Of a stretch of 64,000 nt of DNA, positions 34,026-42,807 are shown in pieces (position 1 is the first letter of the stretch; each line of letters starts with the position of its first letter). The translations under genes and the position numbers were made by a program. The stretch is from Bacillota bacterium (lineage in GTDB: Bacteria > Bacillota > Clostridia > Lachnospirales > Cellulosilyticaceae): positions 62,001 through 126,000 of the forward strand of contig JAEWMQ010000095.1 of assembly GCA_023393125.1 (NCBI GenBank). The letters run 5' to 3'. The notes under the pieces are model-generated. The model did no database searches, had not been told where the DNA came from, and saw only the letters and a list, made by a program, of their open reading frames with translations.

Positions 34026-35219
34026 ATGGCTAAATCTAAATTTGAAAGAACCAAGCCACACGTTAACATTGGTACAATCGGACACGTTGACCATGGTAAA
34101 ACAACATTAACAGCAGCGATTACAAAAACTCTTCACGAAAGATACAAACTTGGTGAAGCTGTTGATTTCGCAAATATCGATAAAGCTCCAGAAGAAAGAG
34201 AACGTGGTATCACTATTTCTACATCTCACGTAGAATATGAAACACCAGCTCGTCACTATGCACACGTTGACTGTCCAGGACATGCTGACTACGTTAAAAA
34301 CATGATCACAGGAGCAGCTCAAATGGATGGTACTATCCTTGTTTGTGCAGCTACAGATGGTCCAATGGCTCAAACTAGAGAGCATATCTTATTATCTCGT
34401 CAAGTAGGTGTACCATACATCGTTGTTTTCTTAAACAAATGTGACATGGTTGATGACGAAGAATTATTAGAATTAGTTGAAATGGAAATCAGAGACTTAT
34501 TAAGCTCTTATGAATTCCCTGGTGATGATACTCCAATCATCCGTGGTTCAGCTCTTCAAGCACTTAACGATCCAATGGGTCCATGGGGAGATAAAATCGT
34601 TGAATTATTCGAAATCATCGACGAATATATCCCAACTCCAGAACGTGCTGTAGACAAACCATTCTTAATGCCAGTAGAAGACGTATTCTCTATCACAGGT
34701 CGTGGTACAGTTGCAACTGGTAGAGTAGAATCAGGTGTTCTTAAAGTTCAAGACGAAGTTGAATTAGTAGGTATTCATGAAGAAACTCGTAAAGTAGTTT
34801 GTACAGGAGTAGAAATGTTCCGTAAACTTCTTGACCAAGCAGAAGCTGGTGACAACATCGGTGCTCTTCTTCGTGGTATCCAAAGAACAGAAATCGAAAG
34901 AGGACAAGTTCTTTGTAAACCAGGTTCAATCACTCCACACAAAAAATTCAAAGCTCAAGTATACGTTCTTAAAAAAGAAGAAGGTGGACGTCACAAACCA
35001 TTCTTCTCTCACTATAGACCACAATTCTATTTCCGTACAACTGACGTAACAGGTGTTATCGAGTTACCAGAAGGTACAGAAATGTGTATGCCTGGGGATA
35101 ACGTAGAAATGACTATCGAACTTATCCACCCAGTAGCTATGGCACAAGGTTTACGTTTTGCTATCCGTGAAGGTGGTAGAACAGTAGGTTCTGGTGCTGT
35201 TGCATCAATCATTGAGTAA
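34026..35219 (+). CDS. tuf: Elongation factor Tu
   Basis: 397 residues, SD AAAGGAGGAAA. GTPase motifs GHVDHGKTT, DCPGHADY, NKCD and GSAL are present. EF-Tu delivers aminoacyl-tRNA to the ribosome. It has its own promoter between fusA and tuf in addition to operon read-through, consistent with its need for higher expression. It ends in a UUCG-capped terminator. Only this copy is in the window. Confidence 0.99.
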   Translation: MAKSKFERTKPHVNIGTIGHVDHGKTTLTAAITKTLHERYKLGEAVDFANIDKAPEERERGITISTSHVEYETPARHYAHVDCPGHADYVKNMITGAAQMDGTILVCAATDGPMAQTREHILLSRQVGVPYIVVFLNKCDMVDDEELLELVEMEIRDLLSSYEFPGDDTPIIRGSALQALNDPMGPWGDKIVELFEIIDEYIPTPERAVDKPFLMPVEDVFSITGRGTVATGRVESGVLKVQDEVELVGIHEETRKVVCTGVEMFRKLLDQAEAGDNIGALLRGIQRTEIERGQVLCKPGSITPHKKFKAQVYVLKKEEGGRHKPFFSHYRPQFYFRTTDVTGVIELPEGTEMCMPGDNVEMTIELIHPVAMAQGLRFAIREGGRTVGSGAVASIIE

Positions 35220-35239
35220 TCAAAGATAATTTGATATAA

Positions 35240-35272
35240 AAAAGAGACACATCTTCGGATGTGTCTTTTTTG
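35240..35272 (+). terminator. Terminator after tuf with UUCG tetraloop
   Basis: AGACACATC-TTCG-GATGTGTCT, 9 bp perfect, followed by six T. It ends the str-type transcript. Confidence 0.95.
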
Positions 35273-35280
35273 TTTTAAAT

Positions 35281-35345
35281 TATGAATTAAGAATGAGAAG
35301 TGCAGTGAAGAGTGAATAAGGGAGAATTAAGAATTGAAGGAGAAA
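35281..35345 (+). repeat. Dispersed attaagaatgaagaa-type repeat, + orientation
   Basis: gaattaagaatgagaag, then gaagagtgaataag and gagaattaagaattgaagg. An inverted counterpart lies at 35591-35626. The ~800-base gap that contains them (35273-36089) has no convincing gene. Confidence 0.45.
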
Positions 35346-35810
35346 TAATGTAATGAAAAGAGCAGTAAAAAGCTAATGATTAATAAAGAAGAATAATGAA
35401 GAGAGACATAAAAATATAGTTTTTAATGAAATAATTAGGGCATAGAGGTTAATACTTAAGAAGTATAGATATTTGATAAATAATAGCGTGGAGCCTAATA
35501 CATCTAAGAAGTTATGAGTAATGCCTATATTAGTAATATGAACAATAATATATATACTACAATGTTTGATAAAGTGTTTTTATCTTTTAGTTCTTCACTA
35601 TTCATTCTTAATTCTTCATGCTCTTCTGTTGGAAGAAATTATGGTTTGCGCATTTCTATAAAAGTGTGTAGAATATAAATCGTTAGCGAAACGAAAAGGT
35701 TAAAAAGTAAATAGCAATATAATAGGAAGAAACACTTTTATTGGAATGGCGTGTATGAAAAAAATAATGCATAAATTACCAGAATAAAATTGTAAAAAAA
35801 ATAAAAAAAT
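35346..35810. other. AT-rich intergenic region before the S10 promoter
   Basis: About 465 bases with no RBS-led ORF, apart from the inverted dispersed repeat at 35591-35626. No RNA gene is recognised. Confidence 0.5.
35591..35626 (-). repeat. Dispersed intergenic repeat, inverted copy
   Basis: ttcttcactattcattctta followed by attcttcatgctcttc; its complement matches the copies at 35281 and 52105. Confidence 0.45.
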
Positions 35811-35812
35811 CC

Positions 35813-35841
35813 TTGTCATGGACAAGGAGATAGTGTATACT
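35813..35841 (+). promoter_or_regulatory. Promoter of the S10-spc operon
   Basis: TTGTCA, 17-bp spacer, TATACT. The -35 lies in a 7-bp inverted repeat CCTTGTC-ATG-GACAAGG (35811-35827), a possible operator or a chance palindrome. Confidence 0.85.
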
Positions 35842-35847
35842 AATCAT

Positions 35848-36075
35848 GTTGTGACATTGAGAACTATGATCCAGGAGGTTACACACCACAAGGTGAATTT
35901 CTGGGGAGCGAATGTCAGGTTCAAGAAACCAGGCGGCAGGTCACTGTACTATATTGAGTAGGTGTTAGGCGTATCCATAGTTATATGGAAATGCTTGTCT
36001 AAGTTTGCGCTTATTAACACCAACAGCGTGTACAGTCACCACTAGTCGTACTAGGTTAAAAAAAGTACGAAAAGG
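35848..36075 (+). promoter_or_regulatory. Structured leader RNA of the S10 operon
   Basis: About 230 nt between promoter and rpsJ. Nested stems are visible: ACTGTAC (35943-35949) with GTACAGT (36030-36036), inside it GGTGTTA (35961-35967) with TAACACC (36015-36021), and TCCATA/TATGGA at the tip. Near the SD, CTAGT/ACTAG (36042-36054) competes with TCGTACT/AGTACGA (36046-36070). This suggests a regulated leader, perhaps L4-responsive as in other S10 operons; the ligand is inferred only. Confidence 0.6.
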
Positions 36076-36089
36076 AGGGGACTTTTTTT

Positions 36090-36398
36090 ATGGCAAGTCA
36101 AAAAATCCGTATTACATTAAAAGCGTATGATCACAAATTAATCGATCAAACAGCTGCACAAATCGTAGAGATCGCTAAAAAAACTGGCGCTCAAGTAAGT
36201 GGACCAATTCCACTTCCAACTAAAAAAGAAGTTGTAACAATTCTACGTGCTGTACACAAATACAAAGACTCTCGTGAGCAATTCGAACAAAGAACTCACA
36301 AAAGACTTATCGACGTAGAAGCAACACCAAAAACTGGCGATGCTCTTATGAGAATCGATTTACCAGCTGGTGTAGATATCAAAGTTGACGCTAAATAA
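36090..36398 (+). CDS. rpsJ: 30S ribosomal protein S10
   Basis: 102 residues, first gene of the S10 operon, SD AGGAGGGG with a run of seven T between SD and ATG. IRITLKAYDHKLIDQ, GPIPLPTKKEVVTILR and the loop SREQFEQRTHKRLIDV are typical. S10 sits in the 30S head; with NusB it also serves in antitermination and contacts NusG. Its long structured leader is described separately. Confidence 0.98.
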   Translation: MASQKIRITLKAYDHKLIDQTAAQIVEIAKKTGAQVSGPIPLPTKKEVVTILRAVHKYKDSREQFEQRTHKRLIDVEATPKTGDALMRIDLPAGVDIKVDAK

Positions 36399-36493
36399 TT
36401 TTAGTGCATTTGATAACAAACGGACGGTTAAATAATCGTCTAGTATGATTACCGAAAATGGTAATCCGCTGTAGATATTAGGAGGTGCAAGGA

Positions 36494-37123
36494 ATGAAAA
36501 AAGCAATTTTAGGTAAAAAAATTGGTATGACTCAAATTTTTGATGAAAACGCAAACCTAATTCCTGTAACAGTATTAGAAGCAGGTCCATGTGTTGTAAC
36601 TCAAAAGAAAACTATGGAAAACGATGGCTATGAAGCAATCCAAGTTGGTTTCGGTGAAGTTAAATCTAAACATGTAATCAAACCAGTTGCTGGTCACTTT
36701 GCTAAAGCTGGTGTTGAAGCTAAAAAATTCTTAAAAGAATTCAGATTAGAAGACACAAGTGCTTACGAAGTTGGTACAGAAATCAAAGCTGATGCATTTG
36801 CTGCTGGAGACAAAGTAGATGTAGTTGGTACTTCAAAAGGTAAAGGTTACCAAGGCGCTATCAAAAAATATGGTCAATCTCGTGGACCAATGGGTCACGG
36901 TTCTAAATCACACAGAGTAGCAGGTTCTATGGGTGCTGCAACAAGCCCAGGACGCGTTATGAAAGGTAAAGGCCTTCCATCACACATGGGTTGCGTACAA
37001 GTTACAGTACAAAACTTAGAAGTTGCACGTGTAGATGCAGACAAAAACTTAATCTTAATTAAAGGTGCAGTACCAGGACCAAAAGGTACAATCATCACTA
37101 TCAAAGATAGCTGTAAAGCTTAA
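36494..37123 (+). CDS. rplC: 50S ribosomal protein L3
   Basis: 209 residues from ATG 36494 (SD GGAGGTG); three extra in-frame residues from 36485 overlap the SD. AILGKKIGMTQIF opens the protein; the extended loop near the peptidyl-transferase centre includes RGPMGHGSKSHRVAGSMGA and GKGLPSHMGC. One of the first proteins to bind 23S rRNA. Confidence 0.98.
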   Translation: MKKAILGKKIGMTQIFDENANLIPVTVLEAGPCVVTQKKTMENDGYEAIQVGFGEVKSKHVIKPVAGHFAKAGVEAKKFLKEFRLEDTSAYEVGTEIKADAFAAGDKVDVVGTSKGKGYQGAIKKYGQSRGPMGHGSKSHRVAGSMGAATSPGRVMKGKGLPSHMGCVQVTVQNLEVARVDADKNLILIKGAVPGPKGTIITIKDSCKA

Positions 37124-37150
37124 GGATAGCGAGAAAGGAGGAAATTGAAA

Positions 37151-37774
37151 ATGGCAAAAGTAGCTGTATTAAATATGACAGGCGCACAAGTTGGTGAAGT
37201 TGAATTAAACGACGCAATTTTCGCTGTTGAAGTTAAAGAACACTTAGTACACCAAGCAGTAGTTGCACATCTTGCAAATAGACGTCAAGGTACACAAAGT
37301 GCTAAAACTCGTGCTGAAGTACGTGGTGGTGGTAGAAAACCATGGAAACAAAAAGGTACAGGTAGAGCAAGACAAGGTTCTATTCGTGCAGTACAATGGG
37401 TAGGTGGTGGAGTTGCATTCGCACCAAAACCAAGAAATTACTCAATCAAAGTGAATGTTAAAGAAAGAAGATTAGCTCTTAAATCAGCTTTAACAAGCAG
37501 AGTAAACGAGTCTAAATTCATCGTTCTTGATTCATTAGAATTAGCAGAAATCAAAACAAAAGCTATGGCTAATGTTTTAGAAGCTCTTAAATTAAACAAA
37601 GCTTTAATCGTTACTGAAGGTGAAGCTAGCAAAAACGTTATGTTATCAGCTAAAAACATCCAAGGTATCAAAACATCAGCTGTAAACAATATCAATGTAT
37701 ACGACATCTTAAAATACGATACATTCGTAGTAACTAAAGATGCTCTTAATAAAATCGAGGAGGTGTACGCATAA
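37151..37774 (+). CDS. rplD: 50S ribosomal protein L4
   Basis: 207 residues from ATG 37151 (AAAGGAGG upstream; the in-frame TTG six bases earlier is not preferred). The extended exit-tunnel loop GGGRKPWKQKGTGRARQGS is intact, the region where macrolide resistance changes occur. In several bacteria free L4 represses its own S10 operon through the leader. The next start overlaps its stop by one base. Confidence 0.98.
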   Translation: MAKVAVLNMTGAQVGEVELNDAIFAVEVKEHLVHQAVVAHLANRRQGTQSAKTRAEVRGGGRKPWKQKGTGRARQGSIRAVQWVGGGVAFAPKPRNYSIKVNVKERRLALKSALTSRVNESKFIVLDSLELAEIKTKAMANVLEALKLNKALIVTEGEASKNVMLSAKNIQGIKTSAVNNINVYDILKYDTFVVTKDALNKIEEVYA

Positions 37775-38073
37775 TGGCAGATTTAAAATTTTATGACGTC
37801 ATTTTAAAACCAGTTGTTACAGAGAAATCTATGAACAGCATGGCTGAGAAAAAATACACATTCCTAGTTGAAAAAAGTGCTACTAAAGCTCAAATCAGAG
37901 AAGCAGTAGAAAAAATGTTCGAAGGAACAAAAGTTGAGAAAGTAAATACAGCTAACTACGATGGAAAAACAAAACGTCGTGGAAGAACAGTTGGTAAAAC
38001 AAATGCTTACAAAAAAGCGATTGTTAAACTTACAGCTGAAAGCAAAGACATTGACTTTTTCCAAGGAATGTAG
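37774..38073 (+). CDS. rplW: 50S ribosomal protein L23
   Basis: 99 residues; ATG overlaps the rplD stop by one base. DVILKPVVTEKSMNSM and the tail TVGKTNAYKKAIVKL mark L23. It lies at the exit of the peptide tunnel and docks trigger factor and SRP. SD GAGGTG lies inside rplD, so translation is coupled. Confidence 0.97.
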   Translation: MADLKFYDVILKPVVTEKSMNSMAEKKYTFLVEKSATKAQIREAVEKMFEGTKVEKVNTANYDGKTKRRGRTVGKTNAYKKAIVKLTAESKDIDFFQGM

Positions 38074-38150
38074 TTTAATAGAAAAAGATGAAACACACGG
38101 CTAAGTGTAAAAGAATCGTGTAAATTAATCGATTGAAAGGAGTGAACACG

Positions 38151-38984
38151 ATGGGTATCAGAAAATATAGACCATATACCCCTTCAAGAAGACACATGAC
38201 TTCTTCAACATTTGAAGAAATCACTAAGGCATCTCCTGAAAAATCTTTATTAGTAACTTTAAAGAAAAACTCAGGTAGAAACAATCAAGGGAAAATCACA
38301 GTACGTCACCGTGGAGGCGGCGCTACAATTAAATACAGAATCATCGACTTCAAACGTAATAAAGATGGTGTTCCAGCAAGAGTAGTAGGTATTGAATATG
38401 ATCCAAACAGATCAGCTAACATTGCATTACTTGCTTACGCTGATGGTGAAAAACGTTACATTTTAGCTCCAGTAGGACTTAATGTAAATGACACTGTTAT
38501 GAGTGGTGAAACTGCAGAAGTACGTATCGGTAACTGTCTTGAAATGAAAGATATGCCAGTAGGTGCTACAATTCACAATATCGAAATGAAACCTGGCAAA
38601 GGTGGACAACTTGTTCGTGCTGCTGGTATGTCAGCTCAACTTATGGCTAAAGAAGGCAAATACGCAACAGTTAAATTACCATCAGGTGAAATGAGATTAC
38701 TTCCAATCAACTGCCGTGCTACAATCGGTCAAGTTGGAAATATTGATCACGAACTTATCAACATTGGTAAAGCAGGACGTAAACGTCACATGGGTATTCG
38801 TCCAACAGTTCGTGGTTCTGTAATGAACCCTAACGATCACCCTCACGGTGGTGGTGAAGGTAGATCACCAATCGGTAGACCAAATCCATGTACTCCATGG
38901 GGTAAACCAGCTCTTGGATACAAAACAAGAAAGAAAAACAAACATTCTAATAAATATATTGTACGTCCACGTAACAAAAAATAA
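38151..38984 (+). CDS. rplB: 50S ribosomal protein L2
   Basis: 277 residues from ATG 38151 (MGIRKYRPYTPSRR), SD AAAGGAG; the longer TTG reading to 38133 is rejected. RGGGATIKYRIIDFKR and the near-C-terminal NPNDHPHGGGEGRSPIGR are intact, including the conserved His close to the peptidyl-transferase centre. L2 bridges the subunits. Confidence 0.98.
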   Translation: MGIRKYRPYTPSRRHMTSSTFEEITKASPEKSLLVTLKKNSGRNNQGKITVRHRGGGATIKYRIIDFKRNKDGVPARVVGIEYDPNRSANIALLAYADGEKRYILAPVGLNVNDTVMSGETAEVRIGNCLEMKDMPVGATIHNIEMKPGKGGQLVRAAGMSAQLMAKEGKYATVKLPSGEMRLLPINCRATIGQVGNIDHELINIGKAGRKRHMGIRPTVRGSVMNPNDHPHGGGEGRSPIGRPNPCTPWGKPALGYKTRKKNKHSNKYIVRPRNKK

Positions 38985-39015
38985 TAACGTGGTTGCGTGA
39001 AAGGAGGCATCATTA

Positions 39016-39297
39016 ATGGCTCGTTCCATCAAAAAAGGTCCATTTGCTGATCAAAGTTTATTAAAGAAAATAGACGCTATGAATGCAGCAGATGAGAAAA
39101 AAGTTATTAAATCATGGTCACGTCGTTCAACAATTTTCCCTACAATGGTAGGTCACACAATCGCTGTACATGACGGAAGAAAACACGTTCCAGTATTTGT
39201 TACAGAAGATATGGTAGGACACAAATTAGGTGAATTTGCGTTAACAAGAACTTACCGTGGACATGGTAAAGACGAGAAAAAATCAAGAGTTCGCTAA
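39016..39297 (+). CDS. rpsS: 30S ribosomal protein S19
   Basis: 93 residues, SD AAAGGAGG. SIKKGPFADQSLL, IKSWSRRSTIFPTMVGHTI and GEFALTRTYRGH are typical. S19 pairs with S13 in the 30S head near the A-site tRNA. Confidence 0.98.
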   Translation: MARSIKKGPFADQSLLKKIDAMNAADEKKVIKSWSRRSTIFPTMVGHTIAVHDGRKHVPVFVTEDMVGHKLGEFALTRTYRGHGKDEKKSRVR

Positions 39298-39328
39298 TTA
39301 ATATTTATACGGAAGGAGGTCTTTCATC

Positions 39329-39715
39329 ATGGCAAAAGGACATAGAAGCCAGATCAAAAAAGAGAGAAACGCTCAAAAAGACTCAAGACCAAAAGCTAGA
39401 GTAACATTCGTACGTTTATCAAGTACAAAAGCAAATATCGTGCTTGACCAAATCAAAGGAAAAGATGTTAATACAGCATTAGCTATCTTAGCATACACAC
39501 CAAGATGGGGTGCTCGTGTAATAGAGAAAGTATTAAAATCTGCAATTGCAAACGCTGAACACAATATGGGAATGGACGCTTCAACATTATACGTTGATGA
39601 AGCATTCTCAACAAAAGGACCAACTCTTAAAAGAATTCGTCCACGTGCTCAAGGTCGTGCATATCAAATTCAAAAACAAACTAGCCACATCACAGTGGTA
39701 TTAAATGCGAGATAA
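39329..39715 (+). CDS. rplV: 50S ribosomal protein L22
   Basis: 128 residues, SD GGAAGGAGG. RVTFVRLSSTKANIVLDQI, LKSAIANAEHNMGMD and the tunnel hairpin tip GPTLKRIRPRAQGRAY are present. L22 with L4 lines the exit-tunnel constriction. An N-terminal charged extension (HRSQIKKERNAQKDSRPK) is longer than in E. coli. Confidence 0.98.
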   Translation: MAKGHRSQIKKERNAQKDSRPKARVTFVRLSSTKANIVLDQIKGKDVNTALAILAYTPRWGARVIEKVLKSAIANAEHNMGMDASTLYVDEAFSTKGPTLKRIRPRAQGRAYQIQKQTSHITVVLNAR

Positions 39716-39727
39716 GGAGGTAAACAC

Positions 39728-40387
39728 ATGGGCCAAAAGGTAAATCCACATGGATTAAGAGTTGGTGTTATCAAAGAATGGGATGCTAGATGGTATGCTG
39801 ATAAAAAAGACTTTGCTAACAACCTAGTAGAAGATGATAAAATTAGAAAATTCATCAAGAAAAAATTATATGCTGCTGGCATTGATAAAGTAGAAATCGA
39901 AAGAATGTCTAAACGTGTAAGAGTTCACGTTCACACATCAAAACCAGGTATTGTAATTGGTAAAGGTGGTGCATCTATCGATTTACTTCGTAAAGAAGTA
40001 GAAAAATTAACTGCAAACAAAGTTGCTATCAACATTGTAGAAGTTAAAAGACCAGAAGCTTGTGCTCAATTAGTAGCAGAAAACATTGCACTTCAATTAG
40101 AAAACCGTGTTTCTTTCCGTCGTGCTATGAAACAAGCAATGGGTAAAGCATTTAAATCTGGAGCAAAAGGTATTAAAGTATCTTGTTCTGGTCGTTTAGG
40201 TGGAGCAGAAATGGCACGTACTGAACACTATTCAGATGGTAACATTCCACTTCAAACATTAAGAGCTGATATTGCGTATGGATTTGCGGAAGCAGATACA
40301 ACTTACGGTAAAATCGGCGTTAAGGTATGGATCTACAAAGGAGAAGTACTTCCAACTAAAGTTAAAAAGGAAGGGAGCGAAAACTAA
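39728..40387 (+). CDS. rpsC: 30S ribosomal protein S3
   Basis: 219 residues, SD AAGGAGG. GQKVNPHGLRVGVIKEWDAR, the KH-domain GIVIGKGGASIDLLRKEVEK and the C-terminal DIAYGFAEADTTYGKIGVKV are intact. S3 forms part of the mRNA entry channel with helicase function. Stop and the rplP start overlap by one base. Confidence 0.98.
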   Translation: MGQKVNPHGLRVGVIKEWDARWYADKKDFANNLVEDDKIRKFIKKKLYAAGIDKVEIERMSKRVRVHVHTSKPGIVIGKGGASIDLLRKEVEKLTANKVAINIVEVKRPEACAQLVAENIALQLENRVSFRRAMKQAMGKAFKSGAKGIKVSCSGRLGGAEMARTEHYSDGNIPLQTLRADIAYGFAEADTTYGKIGVKVWIYKGEVLPTKVKKEGSEN

Positions 40388-40827
40388 TGTTAATGCCTAA
40401 AAGAGTAAAACGCCGCAAACAATCACGCGGACGTATGAAAGGCCAAGCTACCCGTGGAAATAAAATCACTTATGGTGAATACGGTATTGTTGCAATGGAG
40501 CCATCTTGGGTTAAATCAAATCAAATCGAAGCTGCCCGTATTGCAATGACTCGTTACATTAAACGTGGTGGTAAAGTTTGGATTAAAATCTTCCCAGATA
40601 AACCAGTTACAGCTACACCAGCTGAAACTCGTATGGGTAAAGGTAAAGGTTCGGTAGATTACTGGGTAGCAGTAGTTAAACCAGGAAGAGTTATGTTTGA
40701 GTTATCAGGCGTAGCAGAAGAAACAGCTAGAGAAGCTTTAAGACTTGCGGTACACAAGTTACCAATGAAGTGCAAAATCGTTTCTCGTGCTGAACAAGAA
40801 ATGGCAGGTGATGGTAGTGAAAACTAA
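40387..40827 (+). CDS. rplP: 50S ribosomal protein L16
   Basis: 146 residues starting MLMPKRVKRRKQ, overlapping the rpsC stop by one base (SD AAGGGAG inside rpsC). RGNKITYGEYGIVAMEPSWV and RMGKGKGSVDYWVAVVKPG are family marks. L16 contacts the A-site tRNA and matures the large subunit. Its 3' end overlaps rpmC by 11 nt. Confidence 0.98.
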   Translation: MLMPKRVKRRKQSRGRMKGQATRGNKITYGEYGIVAMEPSWVKSNQIEAARIAMTRYIKRGGKVWIKIFPDKPVTATPAETRMGKGKGSVDYWVAVVKPGRVMFELSGVAEETAREALRLAVHKLPMKCKIVSRAEQEMAGDGSEN

Positions 40828-41020
40828 AGCATTCTTAGAAGAAATTAGAACTAAATCAGCTGATGAATTACAAGTTGAATTGGTAAATGCGAAAAAAGAA
40901 CTCTTTAACTTAAGATTCCAAAACGCTACCAATCAATTAGATAATACAGCAAGAATCAAAGAAGTAAGAAAGAATATCGCACGTATTCAAACTATTATTA
41001 CACAAAAAGCAACTGTGTAG
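40817..41020 (+). CDS. rpmC: 50S ribosomal protein L29
   Basis: 67 residues from GTG 40817 (MKTKAFLEEIRTKS), inside the end of rplP; a longer in-frame reading from 40787 is an extension artefact. ELVNAKKELFNLRFQNATNQL and EVRKNIARIQTI show the two-helix hairpin. Lies near the peptide exit with L23. Confidence 0.95.
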   Translation: MKTKAFLEEIRTKSADELQVELVNAKKELFNLRFQNATNQLDNTARIKEVRKNIARIQTIITQKATV

Positions 41021-41038
41021 TAGAGAGGAGGCAAGCTC

Positions 41039-41296
41039 GTGTCTGAAAGAAATTTACGTAAAACATTAATTGGTAATGTAGTTAGCAATAAAATGGACAA
41101 AACTATTACTGTAGCAGTTGTAAACAATGTAAAACATCCTCTTTACGGGAAAATCGTAAAAAGAACTTACAAATTACACGCTCATGATGAAAATAATGAG
41201 TGCCAAATCGGTGATAGAGTAAAAGTAATGGAAACAAGACCTTTATCTAAGTCAAAAAGATTTAGACTTGTAGAAATCGTAGAAAAAGCTAAATAG
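41039..41296 (+). CDS. rpsQ: 30S ribosomal protein S17
   Basis: 85 residues, GTG start after GAGAGGAGG. RKTLIGNVVSNKMDKTITVAV, KRTYKLHAHDENNECQIGD and the tail KSKRFRLVEIVEKAK identify S17, an OB-fold protein of early 30S assembly. Confidence 0.97.
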   Translation: MSERNLRKTLIGNVVSNKMDKTITVAVVNNVKHPLYGKIVKRTYKLHAHDENNECQIGDRVKVMETRPLSKSKRFRLVEIVEKAK

Positions 41297-41327
41297 TAAT
41301 AGAAATCTTGAAAGGAGGTCACTTCTC

Positions 41328-41696
41328 ATGATTCAACAAGAGAGTAGATTAAGAGTAGCTGATAACACAGGTGCTAAAGAACTTCTTTGTATCCGTGTTC
41401 TTGGTGGCTCAACAAGAAGATATGGTAATATCGGAGATGTTATCGTAGCATCAGTTAAAGATGCAACACCAGGCGGCGTTGTTAAAAAAGGTGACGTAGT
41501 TAAAGCTGTTATCGTTCGTACTAAAAAAGGTGTTAGACGTCAAGACGGTTCTTACATCAAATTCGATGAAAATGCAGCTGTAATTATTAAAGAAGATAAA
41601 AACCCAAGAGGGACTCGTATTTTTGGACCAGTAGCAAGAGAGTTAAGAGAAAAGAAATATACAAAAATCTTATCACTTGCTCCAGAAGTTCTATAA
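41328..41696 (+). CDS. rplN: 50S ribosomal protein L14
   Basis: 122 residues, the exact usual length, SD AAAGGAGG. MIQQESRLRVADNTGAKELL, VRTKKGVRRQDGSYIKFDEN and NPRGTRIFGPVARELR are typical. Forms an inter-subunit bridge and is the docking point of RsfS-type silencing factors. Confidence 0.98.
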   Translation: MIQQESRLRVADNTGAKELLCIRVLGGSTRRYGNIGDVIVASVKDATPGGVVKKGDVVKAVIVRTKKGVRRQDGSYIKFDENAAVIIKEDKNPRGTRIFGPVARELREKKYTKILSLAPEVL

Positions 41697-41709
41697 GGAG
41701 GTGTGAATA

Positions 41710-42021
41710 GTGAAAACTAAACTTAAAAAAGGCGATAGAGTAGTTATTATTGCCGGTAAAGATAAAGGTAAAGAAGGTAACATCACATTAATCGACCGTA
41801 AAAATGGTAGAGTTGTAGTTGAAGGTTGCAACATGATAACAAAACATCAAAAAGCAAATGCAGCTAACCAAGGTGGTTTAATTGAAAGAGAAGCACCTAT
41901 TCACATGTCAAATGTAATGTACGTGCATAATGGTAAAGCAGCACGTTTAGGTGTAGAAATTAAAGATGGTAAAAAAGTTCGCGTAGCAATCGTTAACAAA
42001 GAACGTTTTGTAATCGACTAA
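41710..42021 (+). CDS. rplX: 50S ribosomal protein L24
   Basis: 103 residues, GTG start after AAGGAGGTG. The KOW motif KKGDRVVIIAGKDKGKEGNI is at the N-terminus, followed by EREAPIHMSNVMYVHNGKA. An early-binding large subunit protein near the tunnel exit. Confidence 0.97.
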   Translation: MKTKLKKGDRVVIIAGKDKGKEGNITLIDRKNGRVVVEGCNMITKHQKANAANQGGLIEREAPIHMSNVMYVHNGKAARLGVEIKDGKKVRVAIVNKERFVID

Positions 42022-42046
42022 TTAGTGAAAGGAGGCAATGTGAACG

Positions 42047-42586
42047 ATGAGTAGATTAAGAGAAACTTATAAAAATGAGATCATGGGTGCTATGACAGCT
42101 AAATTTGGTTACAAAAACCAATTAGAAGTACCTAAAATTGAAAAAATCGTTATCAACATGGGTGTTGGTGAAGCAAAAGATAATGCGAAAGTATTAGAAA
42201 ATGCTGTAAACGATATGCAAATGATCGCAGGTCAAAAACCTGTTATCACTAAAGCTAAAAAATCAGTGGCTGCGTTCAAACTTCGTGAAGGTATGCCAAT
42301 TGGATGTAAAGTAACTCTTCGTGGTGAAAAGATGTATGAGTTCTTAGATCGTTTAGTAAACTTAGCTCTTCCACGTGTACGTGACTTCCGTGGTGTAAGC
42401 GCTACAGCTTTCGATGGTCGTGGTAACTACGCTTTAGGCGTTAAAGAACAACTTATTTTCCCAGAAATCGAGTACGATAAAGTAGATAAAGTTCGTGGTA
42501 TGGATGTTATTATTGTAACAACAGCCGATACTGACGAAGAAGCTCGTGAACTGTTAACACAATTCGGGATGCCTTTTCAAAAATAA
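42047..42586 (+). CDS. rplE: 50S ribosomal protein L5
   Basis: 179 residues, SD AAAGGAGG. VPKIEKIVINMGVGEAKDNAK, RDFRGVSATAFDGRGNYALG and FPEIEYDKVDKVRGMDV are typical. Binds 5S rRNA and the P-site tRNA. Confidence 0.98.
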   Translation: MSRLRETYKNEIMGAMTAKFGYKNQLEVPKIEKIVINMGVGEAKDNAKVLENAVNDMQMIAGQKPVITKAKKSVAAFKLREGMPIGCKVTLRGEKMYEFLDRLVNLALPRVRDFRGVSATAFDGRGNYALGVKEQLIFPEIEYDKVDKVRGMDVIIVTTADTDEEARELLTQFGMPFQK

Positions 42587-42599
42587 GGAGGGTAAATAA

Positions 42600-42785
42600 A
42601 TGGCAAAGAAATCAATGAAAGTTAAGCAACAAAGACCTGCTAAATTTTCAACTCAAGCATATACAAGATGCCGCATTTGTGGACGTCCACATGGTTACCT
42701 TAGAAAATATGGTATCTGTCGTATTTGTTTCAGAGAATTAGCATATAAAGGTCAAATCCCTGGCGTTAAAAAAGCTAGCTGGTAA
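42600..42785 (+). CDS. rpsZ: 30S ribosomal protein S14, zinc type (type Z)
   Basis: 61 residues, the short form with four cysteines in CRICGRPHG and CRICFREL that bind zinc. SD AAGGAGGG. Firmicutes use this form in the spc operon, whereas the long form is an alternative under zinc limitation. Confidence 0.97.
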   Translation: MAKKSMKVKQQRPAKFSTQAYTRCRICGRPHGYLRKYGICRICFRELAYKGQIPGVKKASW

Positions 42786-42807
42786 GAAAGAAAGGAGGCA
42801 AATAACA

